From NCBI RefSeq assembly GCF_012275375.1, contig NZ_JAAZQJ010000004.1, forward strand, positions 124,001 through 188,000: 64,000 bases of DNA, read 5' to 3'. The number at the start of each line of letters is the position of its first letter. Within the stretch, counting starts at the first letter, position 1. The notes beneath the pieces are model-generated. The model was not told the origin of the DNA, made no database searches, and saw nothing but the letters and a program-made list of their open reading frames with translations. This DNA is from Dyella sp. SG609 (GTDB lineage: Bacteria; Pseudomonadota; Gammaproteobacteria; Xanthomonadales; Rhodanobacteraceae). Shown here one piece after another: positions 15,743 to 23,274 of this stretch. The position numbers were made by a program, and so were the translations under genes.

Positions 15743-15772
15743 ATTGTGACGCAGTGCGCCTAAATTTGGCAA
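15743..15772 (-). promoter_or_regulatory. Candidate sigma-70 promoter for the virB operon
   Basis: On the minus strand TTGCCA (complement of 15767-15772, 5/6 to the -35 consensus) is followed 18 nt later by CACAAT (complement of 15743-15748, 4/6 to the -10). It is the best-scoring pair I found by eye, but a second, weaker -10-like TAATAA lies about 45 nt nearer virB7. Confidence 0.3.
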
Positions 15773-15850
15773 CGCGGTGTGTAGGTACAGCTTTTGCTTA
15801 GCGTTTGAAACATTGTCGTAAATCAGCCATAAAACAGTGGCTTGGGCATT

Positions 15851-15868
15851 TGGACGTCTAAACGTCCA
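15851..15868. promoter_or_regulatory. 18-bp palindrome resembling tandem met boxes
   Basis: TGGACGT (15851-15857), CTAA, ACGTCCA (15862-15868): perfect 7-bp arms. Read as two adjacent octamers, GGACGTCT and AAACGTCC resemble the MetJ box AGACGTCT. It lies 55 nt downstream of the yraN stop and about 520 nt upstream of virB7, not near any methionine gene in this window. Regulator and target are unknown. Confidence 0.4.
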
Positions 15869-15922
15869 GCCTTAACAACTGCCTTGTTGCGGCGCGCTTT
15901 TCAGGCCATTCCTGAAGGCTGG

Positions 15923-16279
15923 TCAACTGACCTGAAAGGCATCGCGCCACCACGACATCCGCGCCGCTTCGGCCGGCCCGTCGTAGCAGACCACGTCGAA
16001 GCGGCAGGGGCTCTGTGCGTGCTTCGGGTGCGCGGCCAGCCATAGCCGGGCGGCGCTGATCAGCCTGGCCTGTTTTGCCGCAGTGATGGAGCTGGCCGCA
16101 TCGCCATGCGTGGCCCGCACGCGGTGGCGCACTTCGACGAAGACCACGGTGTCGCCCTGGCGCATCACCAGATCGAGCTCGCCGTGGCGCGTGGTGAAGT
16201 TGCGCGCCAGCAGCGCCAGCCCGGCCCCTTGCAGGGCCGCGCAGGCGCGTTGCTCGAACAGCGCGCCGGCGGCGCGCAT
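15923..16279 (-). CDS. yraN: YraN / UPF0102 family nuclease-like protein
   Basis: 118 aa from the ATG at 16279, family length. It shows the UPF0102 signature of a PD-(D/E)XK endonuclease-like fold: G-x-x-E9, HGELDLVM (Glu34, Asp36), VVFVEVRHR (Glu49, with Arg51 where Lys is common), then SITAAKQARL. The family is linked to Holliday-junction or DNA processing by fold only; its biological role is unsettled. It starts 10 nt after the lpoA stop, the same lpoA-yraN order as in E. coli. Confidence 0.93.
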   Translation of the reverse strand: MRAAGALFEQRACAALQGAGLALLARNFTTRHGELDLVMRQGDTVVFVEVRHRVRATHGDAASSITAAKQARLISAARLWLAAHPKHAQSPCRFDVVCYDGPAEAARMSWWRDAFQVS

Positions 16280-16289
16280 CGGTGCCGGA

Positions 16290-18113
16290 TCAGCCCTGGC
16301 CGGGCGGCGGCGCCGTGCTGCCGGCGGGGGCGGGCGGCTGGGCGGGCGCGCTGTCCATCTGCAGGCTGCCGCTGAGCGGATGCGCCAGGCCGTCCTGGAA
16401 CTTCGCCCACACCAGTACGCGGCGCACGCGCCCGAACTGGTCCGCGGTGAGCTGGCCGCTGGCGCCGGGCAGGTAGCTGCCGGCGTGCTCGCGCAGCCAG
16501 TCGACATAAGGAATGAGGTTCCACGCATCCATGCCGAAGGCGAACAGCCGCGCCGCGGGGCCGCGCGCGCTGGGCAGCTGCGCGGCGATCTCGGCGTGGT
16601 CGGGCAGGCCGGGCTGGGCGTCGAACAGCCAGGGCGCGTCGCAGAACTCGACGCCTTCCAGGTCGTGGTTGGCGCCCGCGTCGTCCACGCCCGCATACAC
16701 GTGCGAGGTGGCGAACACCGGCAGGTTCACGCGGGCCAGGCGCAGCTGGGGCAGCAGCAGGCGCGCCTGTTGCGGACGCATGCTGATGAAGACGCCGGCA
16801 TCGGAACCCGCATCGGCCGCGTTGAGCCCGGCGATCAGCGAGGCGTAATTGACCCCGTTGCCGTTGAGCGTGGCCATGCGCGTCACCTTGCCGCCGCGCG
16901 CTTCGAGCTCCGCCTTGAAGGCATTGGCGGCGCGCTGGCCGTAGTCCTCGCCGGTCACCACTACATAGGCGGTGAGCAGGCCGCGCTCGACCATGTGGTC
17001 CGCCGCCTGCGCGCCCTCGGTTTCCGGCAGCAGGCCGAATTCGGCGACGCCGCCGGCCGGCAGGCTCTTGTCGTCGGGATGGTTCAGCGCCAGCAGCTGC
17101 ACCGGCAGCTCGGCCTGGCCGAACAGCGCCGACACCTCGCCGCGGGTGAGCGGGCCCACCACCAGCTTGGCGCCGTCGGCCACCGCCTGCTGATAGGCCT
17201 TGACCGCGCCGGCCGGCGTGCCGCCGCTGTCGTAGACCTTCACCGGCGGACGCGGCGCCCGGTTGCGCGCGGCATCGGCATAAGCGGCGAAGAAGCCTTC
17301 GCGGATGGTGGCGCCGGCCGCGGCGAAGCTGCCGCTGGCCGGCAGCAGCAGGGCCACGCGCTCGGGCATCTTGTAGCCCTCGCGCACGTTGGCGTCCTGC
17401 CCGGGGATCATGGTGCCGACCTGCTGCTCCAGCGTCGGCTGCGGGCGCGCCACGGCCACGCCGAGCTGGCTCAGCGCCTCGTTGATCCACGGCAGCATGC
17501 GGTCGCCCTGCTGCATGGCGGCGGCGCGCTGCTTGAGCGGGTCGACGCCCAGCTTGGCCAGCTGGGCCAGGATCTGCTTGCGGTTCTGCGTCTGATCCAG
17601 GCCGCTCAGGCGCTCGTCCATCTCCACGCGGCTGCGCGCGGCGCCCCAGGCATCGCCAGTGGCGTCCATGGCCTTGGCGCGCAGTTCCAGCTGGCGCAGC
17701 TGCAGGTTGGCCGGCACGGCGACGCCGGGCTGGGTGGTGAGCTGCAGCGCGCGCTGCGGGTTGTTCTGCTTCAGCGCGAGCTCGGCCTGCAGCAGATCCA
17801 GCCGCACCGGCTCGTCGCCGCTCAGGCGCGCGCGCTTGATGGTGGGCAGGAAGGCGGCGGCCTGTTCCAGGCGGCCTTCCTGGCGGTAGGCCTCGCCGGC
17901 CAGCAGGCGGTAGTGGTCGGCGGCCCCGGACGAGGTGCCGGCCAGGGCGAGATAAGCCTGCGCGGCCTGGTCGAAGCGGCCATCGCGCGCCATCGCGGCG
18001 GCGCTCTCCTCGGCGGAGACTTCGGCGGGAGTGCGCGTCGCGCTCGGCGGCACGCAGCCGGCGAGCGCCAGCGAGATCATCAGGCCGAGGCCTGTGGCGC
18101 GAATCAGGCGCAT
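16290..18113 (-). CDS. lpoA: LpoA/LppC: outer-membrane lipoprotein activator of PBP1A
   Basis: 607 aa. Lipobox LAGC puts the lipidated Cys at residue 20. The N-terminal half is helical TPR-like. The C-terminal half (about 245-580) is a periplasmic-binding-protein type 1 fold (VALLLPASGSFAAAG, KLVVGPLTRGEV, VVVTGEDYGQRAANAF), as in LppC proteins. LpoA reaches through peptidoglycan to stimulate PBP1A transpeptidase. AAGGAC precedes the ATG by about 7 nt. It is divergent from rsmI (89-bp gap) and followed by yraN. The Pro/Gly-rich C-terminal tail is low complexity. Confidence 0.94.
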   Translation of the reverse strand: MRLIRATGLGLMISLALAGCVPPSATRTPAEVSAEESAAAMARDGRFDQAAQAYLALAGTSSGAADHYRLLAGEAYRQEGRLEQAAAFLPTIKRARLSGDEPVRLDLLQAELALKQNNPQRALQLTTQPGVAVPANLQLRQLELRAKAMDATGDAWGAARSRVEMDERLSGLDQTQNRKQILAQLAKLGVDPLKQRAAAMQQGDRMLPWINEALSQLGVAVARPQPTLEQQVGTMIPGQDANVREGYKMPERVALLLPASGSFAAAGATIREGFFAAYADAARNRAPRPPVKVYDSGGTPAGAVKAYQQAVADGAKLVVGPLTRGEVSALFGQAELPVQLLALNHPDDKSLPAGGVAEFGLLPETEGAQAADHMVERGLLTAYVVVTGEDYGQRAANAFKAELEARGGKVTRMATLNGNGVNYASLIAGLNAADAGSDAGVFISMRPQQARLLLPQLRLARVNLPVFATSHVYAGVDDAGANHDLEGVEFCDAPWLFDAQPGLPDHAEIAAQLPSARGPAARLFAFGMDAWNLIPYVDWLREHAGSYLPGASGQLTADQFGRVRRVLVWAKFQDGLAHPLSGSLQMDSAPAQPPAPAGSTAPPPGQG

Positions 18114-18202
18114 GCAAACGTCCTTGGATCTGTCGACACGAAGAACAATTGGGCGATCATAGCCGATCGTGCCGACCGCTTATGTCAGAGGAACTGCCGC
18201 CC

Positions 18203-19036
18203 ATGTCTCAGCTTAAGCCCGGTTGTCTGTGGGTGGTGGCCACGCCGATCGGTCATCGCGACGACATCTCCGCGCGCGCCATCGAGACCCTGCGCTCCGT
18301 CGCCGTGATTGCTTGCGAAGACACCCGGCACAGCCGGCCGCTGCTCATGCATCACAACATCGGCACGCCGCTCACGGCCCTGCACGAGCACAACGAGCGC
18401 GAGGCGGTGGATGCGCTGGTGCGCAGGCTGCAGGGCGGCGAATCGGTGGCGCTGATTTCCGATGCGGGCACGCCGCTGGTCAGCGATCCGGGCTTCCGCC
18501 TGGTGCGTGCCGCGCGTGCCGCCGGCATCCGCTGCGCGCCGGTGCCGGGCGCCTGTGCCGCGATCGCCGCCTTGTCGGTGGCGGGGCTGCCCAGCGACCG
18601 CTTCGTGTTCGAGGGCTTCCTGCCGCCGAAGTCCGCCGCGCGCCGCGCGCGCCTGCAGGAGCTGGAAGGGGAAGGGCGCACGCTTATCTTCTATGAGTCT
18701 TCGCACCGCGTCGCCGAAAGCCTGGCCGACATGCGCGACGTGTTCGGCGAAGCGCGCGAGGCGGTGCTGGCGCGCGAACTGACCAAGCTGTTCGAAACCG
18801 TGCTGGGCGAGCCGCTCGCAGCGCTGGCCGCGCGCGTGGCGGCCGATCCGGACCAGCAGCGCGGCGAATGCGTGCTGCTGGTGCATGGCCGCGGCGACGA
18901 TGCCGATGCGCGCGTGGCCGAAGGCCGCCGCGTCTTCGCCATCCTGCGCGAGGAAATGCCGCCGACGCGGGCCGCCAAGCTTGCCGCATCGATCACCGGC
19001 GCCTCGCGCCGCGCTCTATATGAAGGCGGCGACTGA
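18203..19036 (+). CDS. rsmI: RsmI: 16S rRNA C1402 2'-O-methyltransferase
   Basis: 277 aa from the ATG at 18203, which has AGAGGA about 10 nt upstream; the in-frame ATG at 18182 has no ribosome site. Tetrapyrrole-methylase (SAM-dependent) fold with family motifs LWVVATPIGHRDD (residues ~8-20), ACEDTRHS, LISDAGTPLVSDPG and GFLPPKSAARR. It modifies C1402 of 16S rRNA in the 30S P-site. It is divergent from lpoA as in E. coli, and its 3' end nearly touches the rnpB promoter. Confidence 0.96.
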   Translation: MSQLKPGCLWVVATPIGHRDDISARAIETLRSVAVIACEDTRHSRPLLMHHNIGTPLTALHEHNEREAVDALVRRLQGGESVALISDAGTPLVSDPGFRLVRAARAAGIRCAPVPGACAAIAALSVAGLPSDRFVFEGFLPPKSAARRARLQELEGEGRTLIFYESSHRVAESLADMRDVFGEAREAVLARELTKLFETVLGEPLAALAARVAADPDQQRGECVLLVHGRGDDADARVAEGRRVFAILREEMPPTRAAKLAASITGASRRALYEGGD

Positions 19037-19058
19037 AGCGCGGAGATGCCGCTGCGGT

Positions 19059-19064
19059 TACAAT
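19059..19064 (+). promoter_or_regulatory. -10 element of the rnpB promoter
   Basis: TACAAT (5/6 to TATAAT) ends 7 nt before the predicted 5' end of RNase P RNA at 19072, a correct -10 to start spacing. I see no good -35 17 nt upstream. The element lies between the rsmI stop and rnpB. Confidence 0.55.
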
Positions 19065-19071
19065 GGCTGGC

Positions 19072-19437
<366 letters not shown>

Positions 19438-19510
19438 CTTTTTTCTCCCGCGCGCAGGCCCCTTGGCGGTGGCCTGGAAGGATCTCGCGTGGGATTTCCT
19501 GGAGTGGCAG

Positions 19511-19536
19511 GCCGCATGAACGCGGGTTCATGCGGC
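19511..19536. repeat. Perfect 11-bp hairpin between rnpB and mraZ
   Basis: Arms GCCGCATGAAC (19511-19521) and GTTCATGCGGC (19526-19536) with a GCGG loop. It lies about 70 nt past the rnpB T-run and about 150 nt before the mraZ promoter. No T-tract follows on the plus strand. A weaker AGGCC/GGCCT hairpin lies just upstream near 19456-19477. Confidence 0.5.
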
Positions 19537-19687
19537 AGGCTCGTGCGCCCGCCTCCAGGACTGCGAAATGGTTCGCAAGTTTTCCAAAATTTCCTAGCCA
19601 TTCAAATACCTCGGGGTATTTCCTAAGAAAAGGCTGGAATTACTGCCACACCTCCGCCTTTCTCATTGATTCACAAGCAAAATTCCC

Positions 19688-19716
19688 TTGACAGTCTCAG
19701 GGGGCGAGACTATCGT
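19688..19716 (+). promoter_or_regulatory. Promoter of the dcw cluster (PmraZ)
   Basis: Perfect -35 TTGACA (19688-19693), 17-bp spacer, -10 TATCGT (19711-19716, 4/6). Its downstream edge overlaps the first MraZ box, so binding of MraZ would block RNA polymerase. Confidence 0.85.
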
Positions 19717-19750
19717 GGGTTCCCGTGTGAAATCGTGGGAATTCGTGGGA
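19716..19750 (+). promoter_or_regulatory. MraZ operator: four 5-bp boxes at 10-bp spacing
   Basis: TGGGT (19716), TGTGA (19726), TGGGA (19736) and TGGGA (19746) recur with exact 10-bp periodicity. This matches the TGGGN direct repeats bound by the MraZ ring in other bacteria, where three boxes with 5-nt spacers are typical. The second box deviates. This supports autoregulation of the cluster by MraZ. Confidence 0.85.
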
Positions 19751-19761
19751 GTTATCGGGCC

Positions 19762-20208
19762 GTGTTCCAGGGCGAAACCGCCATCACCGTCGACGACAAG
19801 GGCCGCCTGGCCATCCCGACCGCGTATCGGGATCAGGTGGCGGACGCGTGCGCGAATCGCCTGGTGATCACCTACAACCCCTTCGACGCGGGCTGCCTGT
19901 GGGTCTTCCCGTACGCGGAGTGGGAGCAGGTGCGCGACCAGGTCAACGCCCTGCCCAAGGTCAAGGCGGCCCATCGCGACATGCAGATGAAGCTGGTGGG
20001 CGCCGCGGCCATCGTCGAACCGGATTCCGCCGCGCGCGTCCTGCTGCCGGCGAGCCAGCGGGCGGCGGCGGGCATCGAGAAGAAAGCGGTCCTGCTGGGC
20101 ATGGGCAACAAGTTCGAGCTGTGGAGCGAACAGGCCCACCTGGCCAAGATCCGCCAGACCCTGGGCGAAGACGACATCACTGACGAAATGGCGGACCTGC
20201 GCCTGTAA
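19762..20208 (+). CDS. mraZ: MraZ: transcriptional regulator of the dcw cluster
   Basis: 148 aa from the GTG at 19762 ([14 protein letters not shown] follows), with GGGAG about 10 nt upstream. A longer in-frame reading from 19666 would run through the promoter and operator and is rejected. Two AbrB/MraZ half-domains are visible ([12 protein letters not shown] near 12-23; [13 protein letters not shown] near 80-95). The ring-shaped oligomer binds the four boxes just upstream and represses the cluster. First gene of the dcw operon. Confidence 0.96.
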   Translation: MFQGETAITVDDKGRLAIPTAYRDQVADACANRLVITYNPFDAGCLWVFPYAEWEQVRDQVNALPKVKAAHRDMQMKLVGAAAIVEPDSAARVLLPASQRAAAGIEKKAVLLGMGNKFELWSEQAHLAKIRQTLGEDDITDEMADLRL

Positions 20209-20264
20209 CCGGACACGGTGGCGGCGCAGCGCAGCAGTACATGGGACGGGAGCGGGAGTGCGGC

Positions 20265-21191
20265 ATGGCCGAGCAAGTGTTGCGGCACATCCCGGTGATG
20301 CTGGGTGAAGCAGTGGAGGGTCTCGCCGTGCGGGCTGGCGGGCGTTATCTGGATGGCACCTTCGGACGCGGCGGTCACGCCCGCGCCGTGCTGTCGCGCC
20401 TGGGCCCCGACGGCCGCCTGCTGCTGATGGACCGCGACCCCGCCGCCATCGCCACCGCCCGGGCCGAATTCGCCGCCGATGCGCGCGTGTCGATCCGCCA
20501 CGCCAATTTCTCCAGCCTGGCCGAATGGGACGAAACCGCCGCCGGCCTCGACGGCGTGCTGCTGGATCTGGGCGTCTCCTCGCCGCAGCTGGACGAAGCC
20601 GCGCGCGGCTTCAGCTTCATGGCCGATGCGCCGCTCGACATGCGCATGGACCCGACCCAGGGCGAAAGCGCCGCCGACTTCCTTGCCCGTGCCGACGAGC
20701 GCGAGATCGCCGACGTGCTGTGGGTCTACGGCGAGGAGCGCTTCAGCCGCAAGATCGCCCGCGCCATCGTCGAAGACCGCGCCGGGCATCCGCTGACGCG
20801 TACCGGCGAACTGGCCGGGCTGATCGAGCGCGTGATCGGCCGCCGGGAGCCCGGCAAGCATCCGGCCACGCGCAGCTTCCAGGCGCTGCGCATCCAGGTG
20901 AACGGCGAGCTGGACTCGCTCAGGCAGGGGCTGGCCTCGGCGCTGGAGCGCCTGAACGTCGGCGGCCGCCTGTCGATCATCAGCTTCCACTCGCTGGAAG
21001 ACCGCGCGGTCAAGCTCTTCATCCGCGACCACTCCGGCCGCGTGCAGGGCAGCCGGCGCGGCCCGCCCATCGCCGCCGCGCCCGCGCGCCTGGCCGCGGT
21101 GGGCAAGGCGCAGTTCCCGTCCGAGGCCGAGCAGGCCGCCAATCCGCGCTCCCGCTCGGCGGTGCTGCGCGTGGCGGAGAAGCTCTCATGA
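20265..21191 (+). CDS. rsmH: RsmH (MraW): 16S rRNA m4C1402 methyltransferase
   Basis: 308 aa from the ATG at 20265, which has GGGAG 6 nt upstream; the ATG at 20241 lacks a site. Motifs: HIPVMLGEAV, the SAM-binding loop YLDGTFGRGGHA, GVLLDLGVSSPQLD, RGFSFMADAPLDMRM, and SIISFHSLEDR near 237. It methylates N4 of C1402 of 16S rRNA, the same nucleotide RsmI modifies 2 kb upstream. The stop overlaps ftsL (ATGA). Confidence 0.97.
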   Translation: MAEQVLRHIPVMLGEAVEGLAVRAGGRYLDGTFGRGGHARAVLSRLGPDGRLLLMDRDPAAIATARAEFAADARVSIRHANFSSLAEWDETAAGLDGVLLDLGVSSPQLDEAARGFSFMADAPLDMRMDPTQGESAADFLARADEREIADVLWVYGEERFSRKIARAIVEDRAGHPLTRTGELAGLIERVIGRREPGKHPATRSFQALRIQVNGELDSLRQGLASALERLNVGGRLSIISFHSLEDRAVKLFIRDHSGRVQGSRRGPPIAAAPARLAAVGKAQFPSEAEQAANPRSRSAVLRVAEKLS

Positions 21192-21460
21192 AAGTGATCG
21201 GCACTCTCTTCCTGCTGCTCCTGCTCGGCGCCACGCTGGCCAGCGCGGTGGGCGTGGTGTGGACGCGCCACGAGAGCCGCACCTTGTTCGTCGAGCTCAG
21301 CCGCCTGCAGAACCAGCGCGACGAACTCAATATCGAATACGGCAAGCTGGAACTGGAGCAGGCCACCTGGGCCGAGCCGCGCCGCGTGGACAGCGAGGCG
21401 CGCCAGAAGCTGGGCATGGTCAATCCCAAGCCGCAAGACATCCAGCTGGTGCGCCGATGA
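21188..21460 (+). CDS. ftsL: FtsL: bitopic division protein
   Basis: 90 aa. One TM helix (residues ~4-24), then a leucine-rich coiled coil (TLFVELSRLQNQRDELNIEYGKLELEQ), the usual FtsL build. It joins FtsQ and FtsB in the divisome and activates FtsWI. Overlaps rsmH and ftsI by 4 nt each. Confidence 0.95.
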   Translation: MKVIGTLFLLLLLGATLASAVGVVWTRHESRTLFVELSRLQNQRDELNIEYGKLELEQATWAEPRRVDSEARQKLGMVNPKPQDIQLVRR

Positions 21461-23274
21461 ACATGCGCCCCCGCTTCCCGACCCAGCCCACCGCCCGCCG
21501 CCGCCAGCATGGCCCCAGTCCCCGCCGCCGCATGATCGCGGTGGTGGCGATCCTGTCGCTGGCCTCGCTCGGCCTGGTCGCGCGCGCGTTCGACCTGCAG
21601 GTGGTGCGCAAGGAGTTCTACCAGAGCCAGGGCGACGCGCGCTTCCTGCGCGAAGTGCCGATCGCGGTTTCGCGCGGCACCATCTTCGACCGCAACGGCG
21701 AGCCGCTGGCGGTGTCGACGCCGGTGATGTCGATCTGGGCCAATCCGTCCGAAGTGCTGGAAAGCGAGGACCGCCTGCCGCAGCTGGCCAAGGCCATCGG
21801 CATGGATGCGGGTGAGCTCAAGCAATACCTGATGCAGCGCTCCGAGCGCGAGTTCGTCTACCTGCGCCGCCAGATGCGCCCGGACGCGGCGCAGGCCGTG
21901 CTGGACCTGGGCATCCCCGGCGTCAACGGCCAGCGCGAATACCGCCGCTACTACCCGTCGGGCGAAGTGACCTCGCACATCCTGGGCTTCACCAATATCG
22001 ACGACCACGGCCAGGAAGGCCTGGAACTGGCCTTCGACGACTGGCTGGCCGGCAAGCCCGGCGCCAAGCGCGTGATCCGCGACCGCATGGGCCACATCGT
22101 GGAAGACGTGGAGCAGGTGCGCGCGCCGCAGCCGGGCCGCAACCTCACGCTGAGCATCGACCGCCGCATCCAGTTCCTCGCCTACAACGAGCTGAAGAAC
22201 ACGCTGGAGCAGTCGCAGGCCGATTCCGGCTCGATGGTGATCCTCGACATCACCACCGGCGAAGTGCTGGCGATGGTCAACCTGCCCACCTACAACCCCA
22301 ACGCCCTGCGCAGCAGCACGGCCTCGCAGCGGCGCAACCGCTCGATGACCGACGTGGTGGAACCCGGTTCCACCATCAAGCCGGTGGTCATGGCCGCGGC
22401 CCTGTCCAGCGGCAAATACACGCCGAACGGCCCGCTGGTGGACACCGGCAACGGTCATTTCTATTACATGACCCATGACATCCGCGACACGCATGCCTAC
22501 GGCATGTTGTCGCCCACCGGCGTGATCCAGAAATCCAGCAACATCGGCGCCGCCAAGATCGCGATGACGCTGGACACCGGCCTGCTCTACGACACCTACC
22601 GCGCCTTCGGCCTCGGCAGCAGCACCAACAGCGGCTTTCCCGGCGAGGCTTCCGGCTACCTCAAGGTGGGCCGCGACTGGCGTCCGCTGGAAAAGGCCAT
22701 CATGGCCTACGGCTACGGCCTCAACGTCACCGCGCTGCAGCTGGCCAACGTCTACGCCACCATCGGCGACGGCGGCCTGATGCACGAGCCTTCCTTCGTG
22801 AAGGGCGCCGCCGGCGAGACCCGGCAGATCATCGCGCCGGAAATCGCGCGCAAGCTGGTCACCATGCTGGAATCCACCACCCAGCCGGGCGGCACCGCCG
22901 CGCCGTATGCGTGGATCGCCAACTACGCGGTGGCCGGCAAGACCGGCACGGCGCACAAGGCGCAAGCCGGCGGCTACGCCAAGAACAACTACAGCGCCGC
23001 CTTCGCCGGCATCGTGCCGGCCAGCAATCCGCGCATGGCCGCGGTGGTGGTGATCGACGATCCGAAGAAGGGCAGCTACTACGGCGGCCTGGTCTCGGCG
23101 CCGGTATTCGCCAAGGTGATGGACGGCGCGCTGCGCCTGCTCGACGTGCCGCCCGACAATATCGGCCGCTGGTACGTGGGCGGTCCGGTGCAGGGCAATA
23201 ACGGACTGGTCGGCAGCAAGCCGCCGGACGCGCCGCTGGTCGAGGACGCGCCGGTCGAGGGAGCGACCCCATGA
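21457..23274 (+). CDS. ftsI: FtsI (PBP3): septal peptidoglycan transpeptidase
   Basis: 605 aa. A basic cytoplasmic N-terminus (~1-25), TM helix (~26-48), pedestal domain, then the class B PBP transpeptidase. Active-site Ser305 in STIK (305-308), SSN at 360-362 and KTG at 495-497 are all present. It cross-links septal peptidoglycan with FtsW as glycosyltransferase. Start at 21457 overlaps the ftsL stop; the end overlaps murE. Confidence 0.98.
   Translation: MNMRPRFPTQPTARRRQHGPSPRRRMIAVVAILSLASLGLVARAFDLQVVRKEFYQSQGDARFLREVPIAVSRGTIFDRNGEPLAVSTPVMSIWANPSEVLESEDRLPQLAKAIGMDAGELKQYLMQRSEREFVYLRRQMRPDAAQAVLDLGIPGVNGQREYRRYYPSGEVTSHILGFTNIDDHGQEGLELAFDDWLAGKPGAKRVIRDRMGHIVEDVEQVRAPQPGRNLTLSIDRRIQFLAYNELKNTLEQSQADSGSMVILDITTGEVLAMVNLPTYNPNALRSSTASQRRNRSMTDVVEPGSTIKPVVMAAALSSGKYTPNGPLVDTGNGHFYYMTHDIRDTHAYGMLSPTGVIQKSSNIGAAKIAMTLDTGLLYDTYRAFGLGSSTNSGFPGEASGYLKVGRDWRPLEKAIMAYGYGLNVTALQLANVYATIGDGGLMHEPSFVKGAAGETRQIIAPEIARKLVTMLESTTQPGGTAAPYAWIANYAVAGKTGTAHKAQAGGYAKNNYSAAFAGIVPASNPRMAAVVVIDDPKKGSYYGGLVSAPVFAKVMDGALRLLDVPPDNIGRWYVGGPVQGNNGLVGSKPPDAPLVEDAPVEGATP

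Larger units (their letters stand above)
15331..15922. other. 592-bp gene-free region upstream of virB7
   Basis: No credible coding region on either strand. It separates the last gene of the lpoA-yraN unit from virB7, both on the minus strand, so it must hold the end of one transcript and the promoter of the other. It is less GC-rich than its surroundings around 15620-15720 and 15780-15910. It contains a candidate sigma-70 promoter (15743-15772), a met-box-like palindrome (15851-15868), a GGCGG/CCGCC hairpin near 15515-15530 and a short CCCCGAGGGG palindrome near 15731. A start near 15736 would give virB7 a leader of about 400 nt. Confidence 0.6.

Noticed and set aside
19666-19761. N-terminal extension of MraZ from an upstream ATG
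   Set aside because: It would translate the -35/-10 and the operator boxes; family proteins begin at FQGE, and GTG 19762 has a ribosome site.
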